The position numbers and the translations under genes are program-made. Below are positions 40,591 through 53,400 of a stretch of 64,000 nt of DNA, one piece after another. A model generated the notes under the pieces. That model was not told the origin of the DNA and did not search any database. It worked only from the letters and a program-made list of their open reading frames with translations. This stretch comes from Fratercula arctica (taxonomy: Eukaryota; Chordata; Aves; Charadriiformes; Alcidae): contig CANTUZ010000004.1 in the NCBI GenBank assembly GCA_947846985.1, positions 6,686,927 to 6,750,926 on the forward strand. The letters are read 5' to 3'. Position 1 is the stretch's first letter. The number at the start of each line of letters is the position of its first letter.

Positions 40591-43500
40591 GGTTTAAGCA
40601 CAAATTCATTGTGATTGCAGGTGCTCATGGCAGACAGTCCTTCTGTGGTGAAAGCTAAGAACTGGGGTGGGCTAAAGAGTGTTTTCTAAGTTGTGATTCA
40701 GTGGAAAGGCAGACAGCAAATGAGTGGTGATTTTACTGTTACTTTGCTGCTACCTTTTTACTATTTTAGAGTGGGTGTTTTTTCTTCTGGACTTATTTTC
40801 CTTGCGATATCTCCCCACTGCAGAAGACATCTCGGAGAAGAGCATCAGCTGCCTCAACCCCCCGTGACCACTGGCAGTCCCCCAGCTGACTTGTACTCAG
40901 CCTTAACACAGTTCTCTGCCTCTGTGCCCTGTTGGAGTTGCTCCTGCCTCCTGGGAAGGCCGTTCCCTCTACCTCTGCATTTCACGGTGTCTAATTCCAG
41001 AGGGCTTGAGTCAACGAAAAGGAAAGACAGTTCTTAAAATAACACTTCAGCATTATATCCCATTATAATTGTTGGTAGATACTTGACAATATCTGATATT
41101 TTCTACCTCCCTCACATTCTCCAATTTTTTTTTTGCTTCATCCCCATAACATATAACTCCATAACCTACACTGCATTCTGATTAAAAGTAGCCCTTTTTG
41201 AGACTTGCTTACAGCTTGTTTGTCTCCATAGCTGGGAGTTTCCTGGAGAGGTGGGGTAGGCTATTGAGGTTCTAAATTAACCTTAAGCATGAATTAAATT
41301 GAGATCCTTAGAAACAACTTTTGAGTGTTGAACTGACCAGAAGCCATAACTTGAAAAGAATCCATCCAAATGCATTTTATCCTGGAGCTTTCTTCTACAC
41401 AAATACATACTGTATCAAATTATATACTTGGATCTTTCATAGAGCTGTTTACCCAAGTGACTCACACTAGGTGAATAATTGATATATTCACTATATAAGG
41501 AAAAGAGAGACACAGATAATGGAATTAATCCTCAAATACAGTTTAGGTACATGTAGATATATATACATGTGTGTGTTAAAGTAGTATTATACAGTATGTT
41601 TTCAAAGGTTTCATTCAGAGTTCTCATTGCTGAATTGCATATTTTTGTTTTTATATTTGTACTCTACTCGTGTGTAACTGGAAGACTCTTAAGGAGCTTA
41701 AGGGAGCATATTAATAGCAGTTGCCTTTTAGAAATATGAGAGGAAAATTTTTTGTGTGTAGAAAGCTATGTGCATAGTATTTAGCCATCTCTGACCTGAA
41801 ACTCTAAATATTTTGGTTTTCTAACAAACTCCAGAATTCAGTAGATTTTGGCAAAATCTCATGAATACTACAGGGGTTTATAATTTGTATTTGAAACAGT
41901 GGTTCCTAGCAGCATAGGGATCTAATTATATTAAAGTTTTGGTCATGCTGCAATTATATTTTCATTATTAACCAGTTGGCAATTGATGTTTAAGGGCTTG
42001 GCCACACTCTTGGTGTACTACAACATGAGAGAGAAAGGGTTTGGTAGATCAAAAGAGGCAAAAGGAGCTAGTGGCTGTTAGATGAGAAAGAAATGGAAAC
42101 ACAGCATATAAATATAAACAGATCCTGCTGCTCTGCAACTGTTTGCAGCTCATGTTTGGCTTTATACTGTTTTTCTTGAACCTCCTGTACTGAGCATTGC
42201 ATAATCCCTGTTCCCAAGAAAAGATTCTGTTGCACTTTATTTGAATAATAGAGTTAAGTGGGTTACGGAAAAACTGCATACGTGATTGTATTGAGGTGGT
42301 CCAAACATCTATTTATAGGGCTCTTAGACACTGAGAGCTGACACACCAAATGTTGAGAAAATCCAGAATGATGTAATTTTTCCAATCAGGCTTTTAAAAA
42401 GCACATAATGATATATTTAAATATTGTGATGCAGAGGTTTTCTAAAAAGCTTTTTGGTTATTTAACATTGCTTTTCTACAAGCCAACGGAATGGAAAATT
42501 TTGTCAACTAGATAGATATTGTATCCTGGATTGCTTAAAATTATTTCTTTGATATGTGAAGATTAACATGCATGCTGTCCTCAAGCCATCCTCCTTATGC
42601 AATGTGAAATCCAATGTACATGCGTGGCCTTCCTTCCAGGCAGAGGCTCCTCCTAGGGCACACAGAGGCTGTTTGTGTAGAGTATGATGTGATGGAAGAG
42701 CTAAGCTTTTACATTTGATGTGCCTGGGAGATTGGGAAATGGCAGAGATTTTAGGGAAGGGATTGTCCCAAGGAGTAGGCAGCCTCTCACTCCCTGCTGA
42801 AACACTGTCTGAGTCAGGTGCCTCATTTCTCCCTTGCGTACCATTATCATCATTCCTGGCTCACTCCTCCTTCTCTTTAGGGCTGATGCCATTTTATTTA
42901 ATGTTTATCTTTATAAGGCCAACTCCTTAGGCCTCTCTGCTCCTTCATGATTTCCTGAAATTGTAGTAGAGGTCTTAATCATGGCAATGAGACCCTTGTC
43001 CCAAGCTGGGCTAGAGGGCACAGCCTGCATGCAAATTCTGATAGCTTGATGATCAATGGTTGTCAAGAAGCATCTGATAGTTTGCCTGCTACCAGGTGTG
43101 GTGAAAAAAATAAGCTAGGAGATGTAGGAGGCCGTGGTACCCAGGTAGGCCAAGAAATGACTGTGGGAGGGCGGAGGCTGGGCAGGCTAACGTAGTTAGG
43201 GAGCAGGAAAGGCTGAAGGTGAAAAACTGAGCTCACTAGAGAGTTAGAATCAAGACAGTTTATTTGCACTGACCTCCTTTTGATATTCTAGGTCAGGGCT
43301 GCTGAAGAGGCTGGGAGGTCTGTCAGCTTCCCTTGCATTTCTTTTCAGCATTTAAGGAAAAACATTGTCCCAGCGCAAAGATGTTAGCTTAAATCCCAAA
43401 GGCAGAAGGAAGTCTTGACTACAGGGTTTTAATCAAGGCTTACGTCTACTGTAAAGTGACCCATTAGCATTGTCAGAAGATTTATTAGTTTCTTTGCCTT

Positions 43501-46500
43501 CCTACAGCACAGTGGGTAAAGAAAAGAAACAGCAAAGGAAGGAGAACTGGGACAGGCTGTGTCTCGGATGAGTACTGCTGTGGTTTCCTCTCTTCCCTTT
43601 GGACCTTCTCTCTAAATTCTCATGTGGAAAAACTGAAATAAGAATAAATCGCGTGTGTACGTATATTTAGAGGGATGTGCAATGTGTGCTCGCAGCAGGC
43701 TCCTGGGGCATGCAGCAGCCTGGCAGGTGCTAGCTTGCCACCCCAGCCATCCCACCCATGAGCTTGGCCACCCTGTCTGCCTGCTGCCTTGCCCGGCTAT
43801 GAGTGGGCTGCCCTGCCCTTTACCTGCCCAAATGGGGGAGGCAGGGACTGAGGAGCTGGGTGTCTTCCAGCAAAGGCAATACTAAACCTCCCTGAGCCAG
43901 GTAGTCTGTGATCACAGATAGCTGGGGTTGGTTTTTATCAAGTCAAGATGGTTTGGAATGGCTTGGTAGGAGGATATGGAAGCACTCTTCTGAATACTCT
44001 TCTGGGCTGCCCTATCTCCATTTCAGTTTATCCTGGGTAAGATTCAAGTATGGGGAGCAGAGTAGAATTTATTTTTTTTTTAGAGGATTCAACATTTCAA
44101 ATATTTGCCTGCTGTCCTGTGCTTCTCATTCAGAAGGAATAGCACGGTTTGCTCTTTAGCTTAGAAACATCACCTGTCCAGCATGTTCCCTTTTCACACG
44201 CTGGGGTCTGTAGTTAGTGAGACTAGAAATTAATTTTTGCTGTTACTTTGAGAAAGTGATGCAAACTTGCACAAAAATATTTTTGAATAATGTAAACTGA
44301 CACTAGCGGCTATAAACTATATCTTTTCTCTATCTTCTATACTCTCAAAACACTCCTAAGCCCCCACAGAATGTCTCTGGATGGAGTTAGTAGTAGTATT
44401 ATCTAATTGAGTAAGAAACAAGCTTACTATGGTGTTTGTGTATGGAAGCTGCCTAACCTCTTTATTTCCTTTTGAACTTCTTGATTTTTTCCTGCCAGTG
44501 TTTGTTTCAGAACAAATGTTCTTAGCATGCATCTTGCCCAGTGACGTTAAGAAGTTTCCCTGTCTAACGCTTTCTGTAGTGGATCAAAGTAACTGGGAAT
44601 CTTGCAGCAGGCCAGCAGCAAGGAGCGGCCTTCTGCTATGAAAGCAGGTCGACTTCCCATAACCACCTCAGGCAGGACATCTAGAGGAGTTGTGTCAACT
44701 CCACCAGGTAAGGAATGCATGTAATGTCTCATTATTGAATTTTTTAAAAAAATTTTTGTGTGTTTAAACTCTGTAATACCCTGCAATATGACAGAGCCAT
44801 ACTCAAATGTGACCGAGGTGCTGCTTCAAGAATGTGCTTGCTGTTATTGGAACCTGCAGTGTTGCCAGGACTGCTGTGCGCAACAGGCACTTTGGAAGAA
44901 CCTTTAACAACAGAGACTTGCTACAAGCCTTACAATTTGTATAAGGCAAACTGACAGGAAGTGTTAAATAATTGTTTTTCTACAGCTAAGTGAAACACGG
45001 ATCTGGTACTGATCAGCGATAAATGCTTTTTTGGTATCAAAACCACAGGCTTCACGGGATATTTTTTACTTCTGAAGGGATCAGAGTGTGACAGGGTGTT
45101 CTAAAAGCATGGCACAGTGATATATTTGCTCTGTCCCTTGAACAGCTTCTTTGTGTTAATTCTTTACCTTGGGAGTTAAGCTAAACTTTTTAGCTTTTGG
45201 TAACTTCCAGAGTGCGACCATCCGTACTGCTGTTCTACAGCTTTTTCCTCAGTGTCACTTGTAGAAATGTAACTTGCTGATAGCACTTTGAAGCAGAGGG
45301 AGCATATTCCAGTTTCACTCCCCTCTCTCTGTAGATCAGTAATCCTTTTGAGATCAATTCCACACCAATACAGTTAGAGCATAGTTTGTATGACATAAAT
45401 TCGCAAAAATCAAAAAATCACAGACTAAATTCTGCCACTTGCCATCAGTGTTGCTGCATTAATTAACCATTTATTGCAAAGCTGCAGGACCAAAACCCTG
45501 TTAACCAGCTATGAATAGATCTGCAGTCTTAAAGGGCTTTTTCTTTGTACATAACATTGCTCCAAGAACTAACGTCCACAGGGATGATTTCAGCACCGTT
45601 GAAAGGAGAGTGAGAACAGCTCAGGTATGTGCACAAACTAGAGACTGGTTTTGATCCTGAATGGTGGAAGGAAGAAAGGAATACAGTGCTCCATGTTTTT
45701 TGGCTTCCTATCTGTTTATTCCATTAGCAATATCCATTTCTTTAGACTTTTGAAAAACACCTGTAGTGGTGTGTTTAGCTGCGTTTCAGTGATGGTTTGC
45801 TCCGAGTACTGGGATTCAGTTTGCATTATATTCCTGAAAACTTTGTTATTTTTGCAGTTGTTTCCATTTTGAAAGATGCAGTTCGCATTTCTGTCCATAT
45901 GTGCATGTTGTGCAAATTCTGGACTGTGTTACGTGCATTATGCTAAGTCTTGAGAACGTAACTTGAGCTGGAACCTTCCGCAGGTACTTCTGCCAGTCCT
46001 TACAAATGCTTGCAATACTTGCAGATCCAGCAGGGACTAGACAGGAGTGTGTTAGCAGAGAAACAATCTCTGAGGTGCCACTGCGCTTCTGTTCACCTGC
46101 AGGCCCTTCCTTTTCCAGGCCTGTAGCTTGTATTTCAAGATTTAGCAGAGGAACAAAATGAAGTTAATAGTCACGTGTCTGCAGTATCGAGTACTTTGGT
46201 GGCTTCTGAAAAGCCAGTTTTTCTTAGAAGGGAGTTTCAAGCTTTTGCTGTTCAAAGGCATTGTCAGTATAAACTAGTCACAGTGAAGCTTCCTGCAGAC
46301 TGACTAAGGTGTAATCTCAGTGGGCCAAGTGTTGACCACAGCGTTCACCATCTCTCTTGCATTTATGCCTTTGAGCTCAGAGCACTGAACCCCCACAGAG
46401 GACATGACAGGGAACATCCTGAGCAGCTGTGGAGAGGGATAACAGCTGGATGGTTCAGCAGGGCCATGCAGAAGAGTGATTGGTGAATTCGTTAGTGCAT

Positions 46501-47408
46501 GGATTTACAGACGGAAACCCCCCAGAGCGGCTCTAGTAGTCTACAGAGCAGTCGCTGAAATGGGGAGTGCACAGAAAACCTGTACAGGCTTCAGTGCCTG
46601 CTGCAGTGCTTGGGAGAGGGAGTGGAGGGAATGACAGTGTCACACACAGTTCAGGGAGGGACAAGGGCATTTCAGGGAAGAGGTGGTTCCCTGAGTGGAG
46701 AGGAAAAATAGTTCCCCAACTTCTCCCTCCACAACAGGCCCCCGGTGGCCCCTGGAGAGTGGCTTCATGTCCCATTTAATCCAATCCCAATTTCACCAGT
46801 GCCATCCCCAGCAGCCACATGTTCCTGTGATGAGACGTGTTTGGGAGGAATCCTTGTGAGCTTTTCATAGGGGTGGAAAGACAGGCTGGGCCATGATCAT
46901 GCACAGATGGTGAAAGAACTCATGGGAAGAGGGGGTAACCAAGTGGGGAAGGCCTCTATTTGTTTTCCCTGCCTGGCAGAGATTCACAAAAGTAAAAATC
47001 TGTTTAGCTGGAAAGGAATTCCTTCCTTGGGGACCAAGTGCTACTCCAAACAACAGGATTATTTTTTCATTATTGCAAGAGTATAAAAGATAGCATGCAT
47101 TTTTTATTTAGAAGTAATGGGAAGATTGGTCCCTGACTGTCTTTTATTACAGTTCAAATCAGTAGGTGGGGTTTAGTGCTATTCGCAGCTTTTGTCTGCT
47201 GTGTTGTGAGACCAAATATTTAACCAGATTTGGAGAGAGGACTAAAAATAACAGTTGTTGAACTGATTTATTTCTAAGGTGTAATCTGAGTCAGTGCTTT
47301 CACTGACTAAACTTAAAAACAAAACAAACAGAAACCCCTTACTTGTTAGTACCGGAGAGCCAAAATACCTCCAGAGTTGTATAAAATAATTTTTATTTAT
47401 ATACCTAC

Positions 47409-47441
<33 letters not shown>

Positions 47442-50400
47442 TTCTAGAGCAGGACAGACCCAGTTTCTCAGTTGGCAACACTGACCTCTCCTCTAGTCAT
47501 ACAATCCTGAGACAGGGCAGTTAATCTATTAACCCCCTGTTTACGTCCAAGAAAACGGTCAAAATATCTCCTTTTTCAGAATAATTATCTATTATAGGTA
47601 AATCCTAATTTTGTCAAAGAACAGCCTTTTACAAAAAGAACCCCTCCAGTAAATTGAAAGGAATTATGTCTTGTTTTGGTTATTAACGCCTGTATTTCGT
47701 TTGCTGCTCCCTGCATTTGCAGTTCTGTCTGTGAGTTGCAGCTCAAAGATATGCATATAGCATGCAGGTACTAATTTAGGGGAAGTAGTCATGAACGCAA
47801 TTATATGTGTTTAATTCCATATCAGTATAATGGCTTTGATTTCCTACAGTGATGAAAATTAGACTAGTAAACATGCATCAGTATAGGTATGTTGATTAGG
47901 TCAGTTTAATTAACTGGCAAAGTCCTCCTAATATAACATTATTCCAGTTCCTTGAGTGTGCCTTGCTCAAGGTAAGGGGCAGTCGGTGTTCAGTACCTCA
48001 CTTCTCACTGCCCTTCATCTCTTAGTTAAGTAAGCATTGTTTAAGTAACCATCCCAAGCATATCATGCAAGTTTTTCTTTTTCAAGGCTACTTGTTTTCT
48101 GGAGCCATTTAGCTGTGACAGTATGCTGATGGCTGCCAAAAGCCAGGAAACTCAGATGTAATTGGCAGTAAGAGAGCTTTACTGGAAAAGAAGCCCAGAT
48201 CTTTCTTTGTTTATCTGAAGTACCAGGCAATTAACCTAAAAGATGGTTTAATGTGTGACCCTGGCTATGCAGTTATTCCAGCTTGTATTTTTGACGTATT
48301 TGACATCTCAGAGCAGTGCTGTAAATAAGCTCAACAAAATTGCCAAATGTCAGATCGGTAATTACTATACATGGAGTTGCTGTGGCTAATCTGGGAACAG
48401 TGCTCAGCTCCAGTGATGGATACGCGGGACAGTTTCCCAACAGAGCTTGAGTAGGACCTCCAGCCTTCCAAATTCCTTTCACAGCCATTCATATGGCCAG
48501 TGAAACTGTGAAAGAAGAGAGGAGTTTAAAGGCCAGGAGAAGCTGGAGGAAATGACTGAAAACTGGTTATTCCAATGTCTCTTATTTGTTCAAGTGTAAT
48601 TATTAAACAGACTTATTATTAAACTACTGAAGAAAACGTCTTCCAAAATACAGGGGCTAATTTATAAGTATGTGACTTCTGTCTGTGCGAAGAGGTGCTG
48701 CTTTAATTAACTGCATTTGCTTACCTGTTCTGTAAAAGAGAACTTTAGACTGCCCTACAACATGATACTTGGAATTTAACACGTGACCATGATGTGAAGA
48801 GGCATTATACAAATAAGATGTTCCATGCCCTGCCCTCCCTCAAAGGCTCACGTCCATCTCTCAGCTAGCAAGTTAAAATAGAATTTGTTATGAATTGGAT
48901 TTTCTTTTGAAAGGCCAATCAAGCTGTTTTCTTTCTGTTTTATGTGTTGCTATGAGCCACTACCACAAATTCAGTTCTTGAATGAGAATTTACAGATGCT
49001 TTTGCTGATGTGCATGTGTGACAAGATGTTATTTTGCTGATATGTTATTCTCAGGAGACTGGAGGGGAAGGGGGAGTCATGCTTTGGTTGTGAATTAATA
49101 CAGGAACCAATCCCTTTTTCATTAAAAACATCAGTGAAGTTTCCATTGCTTTGGGGAGTTAAAAGGCTTGGTCCCTAAGAAATGGATTATTGCAAAAACA
49201 TGATAGTCCTTCCTCACTCTTCTGAATACTGGAAAAGGGTGTCTTTCTGATCATTTCTTAGTGGAAAGAAATGTACAATTGGGGACCGCTAATGCTGATG
49301 AGGAGTACAACCTTCATTAAAAGCTACTCTTTCTTGGATGAACCTCTAATAAGCTCTAACAGCAATAGCAATTGGGTAATTAATGATGACCTGAAAAAAA
49401 TTTGCTTCAGAGATGCAGTAGGTTGAGTCACCCTTTCCACTGAAGAATTTGATGAGGGTTCAGAGCCCAGCATCCCTAGTAGTTAAAGGATGTCTCCTGT
49501 AGGGAATGCCACTTAGGGAGAATGGTCAGCTTTGGAGACACATCCAGCTCTGTCAGTCTGTTTCTTGTCTCTAAAACTGCAAACTCTGTAGAGAAGAAAC
49601 TATTTACTCTGTTCATATAGTGTGTAACAAAATGAGGCCTTGGATAACAAATAGGAGTCAGAATTATTGTAGTAATGAATGAATATTTGATGTCATTTAA
49701 GATTTGGCTGCTTCACCTTGAAAGACATTTCCTTGATTTGCAAATTGGATAAAGCTGATGGAATTTGTCTAAAAGCCTCCTCCATTGCTTGGCTATACAG
49801 AATTCCGTAAGTCTGTACTCTGTAAGGATAATATCTAGGACAGGGTAGTTCTTGGAGAGTAGCAGTAAACCTTGACAATGAACATAGTAGCTCTTTTTTG
49901 GAATATAGGGTGAAGATTAAACCACAGCAGTTCTAGTGTGCCAAGCAGAGCTACTAGTAGTCATACAACATACAGTGCAAAGTCAATAGAGCGGAACGGT
50001 TCCTCTACATACAAACTGGCATACTGGCCGGACAGAATGAATGTCGTCTTTAAATACTCTGGAAATGAAATGAGATTGCAGTATATGTATGGGGTTTTGA
50101 GTTTCACTACCTCTTTTTAATGTCTCTTTTAAAGAATTCCTTATAATCTGTTATTGTTTACTTTACATGTAATTTCTTTATTTATGGCTTTAATATTAAT
50201 CTCCAGTGTCGGATCTCTATCTGTTTATTTGTCTTGGTCTGACAAAAGCATAAGAAGTTGCCCCTTGTCATGTTTCCTGTGTTGCTGATGTGATGCTGTG
50301 CTGGGTCAGGCATTTTTTACAGCAATGGTTTTAATATTGCAAGCAGAAGATTAACAGAGTCTATTGCTGCAGGCTTGAGGAAAATCCTTACCTCTTCTGT
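40591..50400. other. Intergenic DNA downstream of BBS12, no gene recognised
   Basis: I recognise no protein and no RNA gene. It contains an (AT)n(AC)n microsatellite at 47,409-47,440, a 12-base palindrome AAGGAATTCCTT at 47,013-47,024, and two short overlapping minus-strand open frames near 49.7 kb with no resemblance to known families. In other vertebrates this is the start of the BBS12-FGF2 interval. Confidence 0.55.
47409..47440 (+). repeat. (AT)n(AC)n compound microsatellite
   Basis: About eleven AT units pass directly into five AC units, a typical length-variable microsatellite. Confidence 0.93.
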
Positions 50401-50456
50401 TTGGTTTTGTTGGTGGTGGTTTTTTGTTTTTTTGGTGGTGTTTTTTTTTTTTTTTA
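50401..50456 (+). repeat. G/T low-complexity tract
   Basis: About 56 bases made only of G and T, with blocks such as TTGGTGGTGGTTTTTTG, ending in a T run. It has the same composition class as the A/C tract at 35.6 kb but lies on the opposite strand. Confidence 0.85.
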
Positions 50457-53400
50457 AGTGGAAACTTCAATTGCTTTTTTAGAATTATGCTTTCATCTGT
50501 GTCTGTCTCTTCCCCTGCTCTGTTTGCTCTTGAGTCCCCAGAATTAGCAAGAGTAATGTTCTAGTTTGCAGTGCAGTAGGAAAGAATAACTTGACTTTTT
50601 AAAATGTAATAAACAGTGCAAGACCTGGAACAAGTACAAAACCTTCAGACAAGGTGAAAGCCCCCAGAAGAATACCTCTATTCAAAATGTCTGTGGATGT
50701 CTGCAAATACTGCCAGGAGCTTAAGTCTTGTCTTCTTCCTTTCCAAACATGTGTATTAGGTTTTTCTTTAAAAACACATACTGTATCCTTGAACTCCTCC
50801 ATGCTTCTAGTCAAAGAAGGTAGTATTTCCTTTAGCCTAGTTGAATCATACATAAAATAAGATCTCTGAGACATTATTTTGGTCTTGGTTATTTCCCTCT
50901 TGTGATACTGGATGGAAAACAGTCTTTCTGAAATATTCAAGCTTTGAAAAACAGCAAATGTTTCTAGTTCTTAAGGGTTTTTACTGTGGGCTGTAAAAAT
51001 AAAGTGCTCTTAATTATGCTTCCTTTAGAATAGATTCATACCCTGTTTTGCTTCCCTTGTTTACAAACTCATTGCTTTCAGCAGGAATCCTAAATAGATG
51101 AAAACCTACCTATTTACTTTAAATATTCATCTGGAAAAAAACCCACATTTCCTGAGGAGAAAGTACACTAGAAGTTACCTGGCTCAACATCTCGGGAATT
51201 TCACCTGGTTTAAATCCGTTCCTAACCGAACTGATCCAGCTTTGTTTAAAATTCACTTATCCTTCAGGATCTGTATGTGCTATACAGCAAATCTTCTCCT
51301 GGTACAGTCAGTGTTGTGCTGAGTTTCTCCGCTGGGTGGGTTGTCCCCAGGAGACCAGTTGTCAGCCCACTGGGATGGCTCCGTTCCCCAGAGCAGCCTT
51401 GCAGGCCAGGATCTGGCCCAGTAAGGGGCCTCATTCAGTGAAATATTCTGTACTGTGTCATTAATAATAATCAGATAAATACTGTGATTAACTATCAGGC
51501 TCTATTTCTTTCTCTCCGGGGCCTACAGTAACATGGGACTACCCGTCCCCCATGCATGTAGCAGTTGTAAACTCATTCTTTTTACGCCCATGTGCCTTGC
51601 TCTGATGACGCCTCTTCATAAAGAGAGAAGCACGGTAAATCTGCTGAGGTAACTTTACATTAGCCTGTTTCTCTTCTTTCACTGCCCTTTATTTCTCCAT
51701 TGTGTTTTGTTTTGAAATGGAACTAATTATACTCTTCCCTCCTCTTGTTTATGCAACAAAATATCTGCTTTACAGACAGATCAAAGAGGTTTTATTTTGT
51801 GTAGGAAGCTCAGCTACAGAGTTATCTTTCCATAATGCCTGTAGGTTAAGTTACTGTAGATAAAACTGCTATATCACGCAATCTGTTCTGTACCTATCTC
51901 TAAATGCACATGGAATGACTTACATAATATGCATAGCAGAACATAGTGATTTCTTCCTTAAATATGAGCTTTGTCATTCTTTCGGGGTCAAATATGACAG
52001 AGTGAGAGACTGTCTGTTGTTTAATGTGTCATCTGTTCCACCTGGGTGACACCCATCTGTTTGAACGTTACAAGCAGAGGCTAATTTTGTAGCTGTGCTG
52101 TGGCCAGCAGGCTAAGAAGGATTCTTTGTGGCATTTATTTACTTCTTGTTATTGGCCTGGAAATCACGGCTGATGACAGCCTGAGTTTCTCTTTGCAGTC
52201 TGTTGAGAACAATAGCAAATGTCCCACTGAAATTTAACTTACTGGGAAGGAGTCACAAGTGGTCTAGGATTTATTCTTGGGTTGCTTTACTGTGTCACCA
52301 TCTTTTATTATTCATGTTCATTAATGAAAAGACAGTCAAACAGCATATCTTCCTACAGTTGTCTCTACATGAGTAGCTTTTCGTATTAAAAACCTAGGTG
52401 TGAGAGAATTCTTCTAGGCCTCCAAAATGTGCATGAAAGGAAGGGATTAATATAAAGATGATGGCCTCGTCATCTGATCTAGCCTCTTAAATCCTTTTGG
52501 ATGTGCCAGCTCCAGAAATCCTTCCAACTTATTTTCTTACAATCCCGTCTACAGTCTGCTTCTAACAAAGTCCTGTGAGAATGACTGCAACAGATCAGAA
52601 AAACGAACTCAGTTTTGAATCACATTTGAAATTGGCAGGAAAGTGAGGGACTTAAAGCCAAACCCCACAATGTCCTCAAATACGAAATATTTGGGATCAA
52701 GATCCCAGTGTTTGCTTCTGAGAAGAACCAGGGCTACTTGTGATTTTCTGCAATCAATCAGGACTTTCCAGTCCTGTAAAAGCAATGTCACTGAAAATGA
52801 AGTTAAGGTAAGGCAAGAGTCACTGTGTAGCCTTGTCTGGAGGACAGGTCCCGCAGTGGATGGGACTATCTCCCTGACCTTATCTGGAGTAATATATAAA
52901 CCAAGCTGTGGAATATCACGAGTTCATTTTTTGTTGCTGTTGGTTTCGTTTGGTTTTTTTAGTAAGTTGATTACCAGAGGCTGGCTACGGTTGATATTTG
53001 GGATACGTGTGGGAACCATCTGCCCTTCTCCAAACTATTGCATTGTCTGTGAGGACTCCAGTGTACCCTGTAGGGAACTGCCTATAGGCTGTGCAGCCTC
53101 AGAATGAACTGCTCTGGGGAAGGATGTATTGCTGCCCTTCCCTTTCAGGGAGAAAATCCCCATTCCTGTTTTTCTAGCATTCCAGCATTACCTATTTTTC
53201 GTTAACCAAATATGCCCACATCCCATGCCTTGCCTTGAGGTAAGATCTCTAAAGGTTTATGACTTCATTGTAATAATGAATGTCTGTTTGTTGCCTTACA
53301 GGTGTGTTTAAGGCAGCAAAGATCTGCTGCACTACAGGACCAACAATAAATGTCAATTCCTTATGAGAGGTTTTGTAGTTGTTGCAATTACAATAGATAA

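Noticed and set aside
50599..50940. 113-codon minus-strand frame
   Set aside because: It matches no family I know, has no splice or promoter context, and chance frames of this length are expected in 64 kb.
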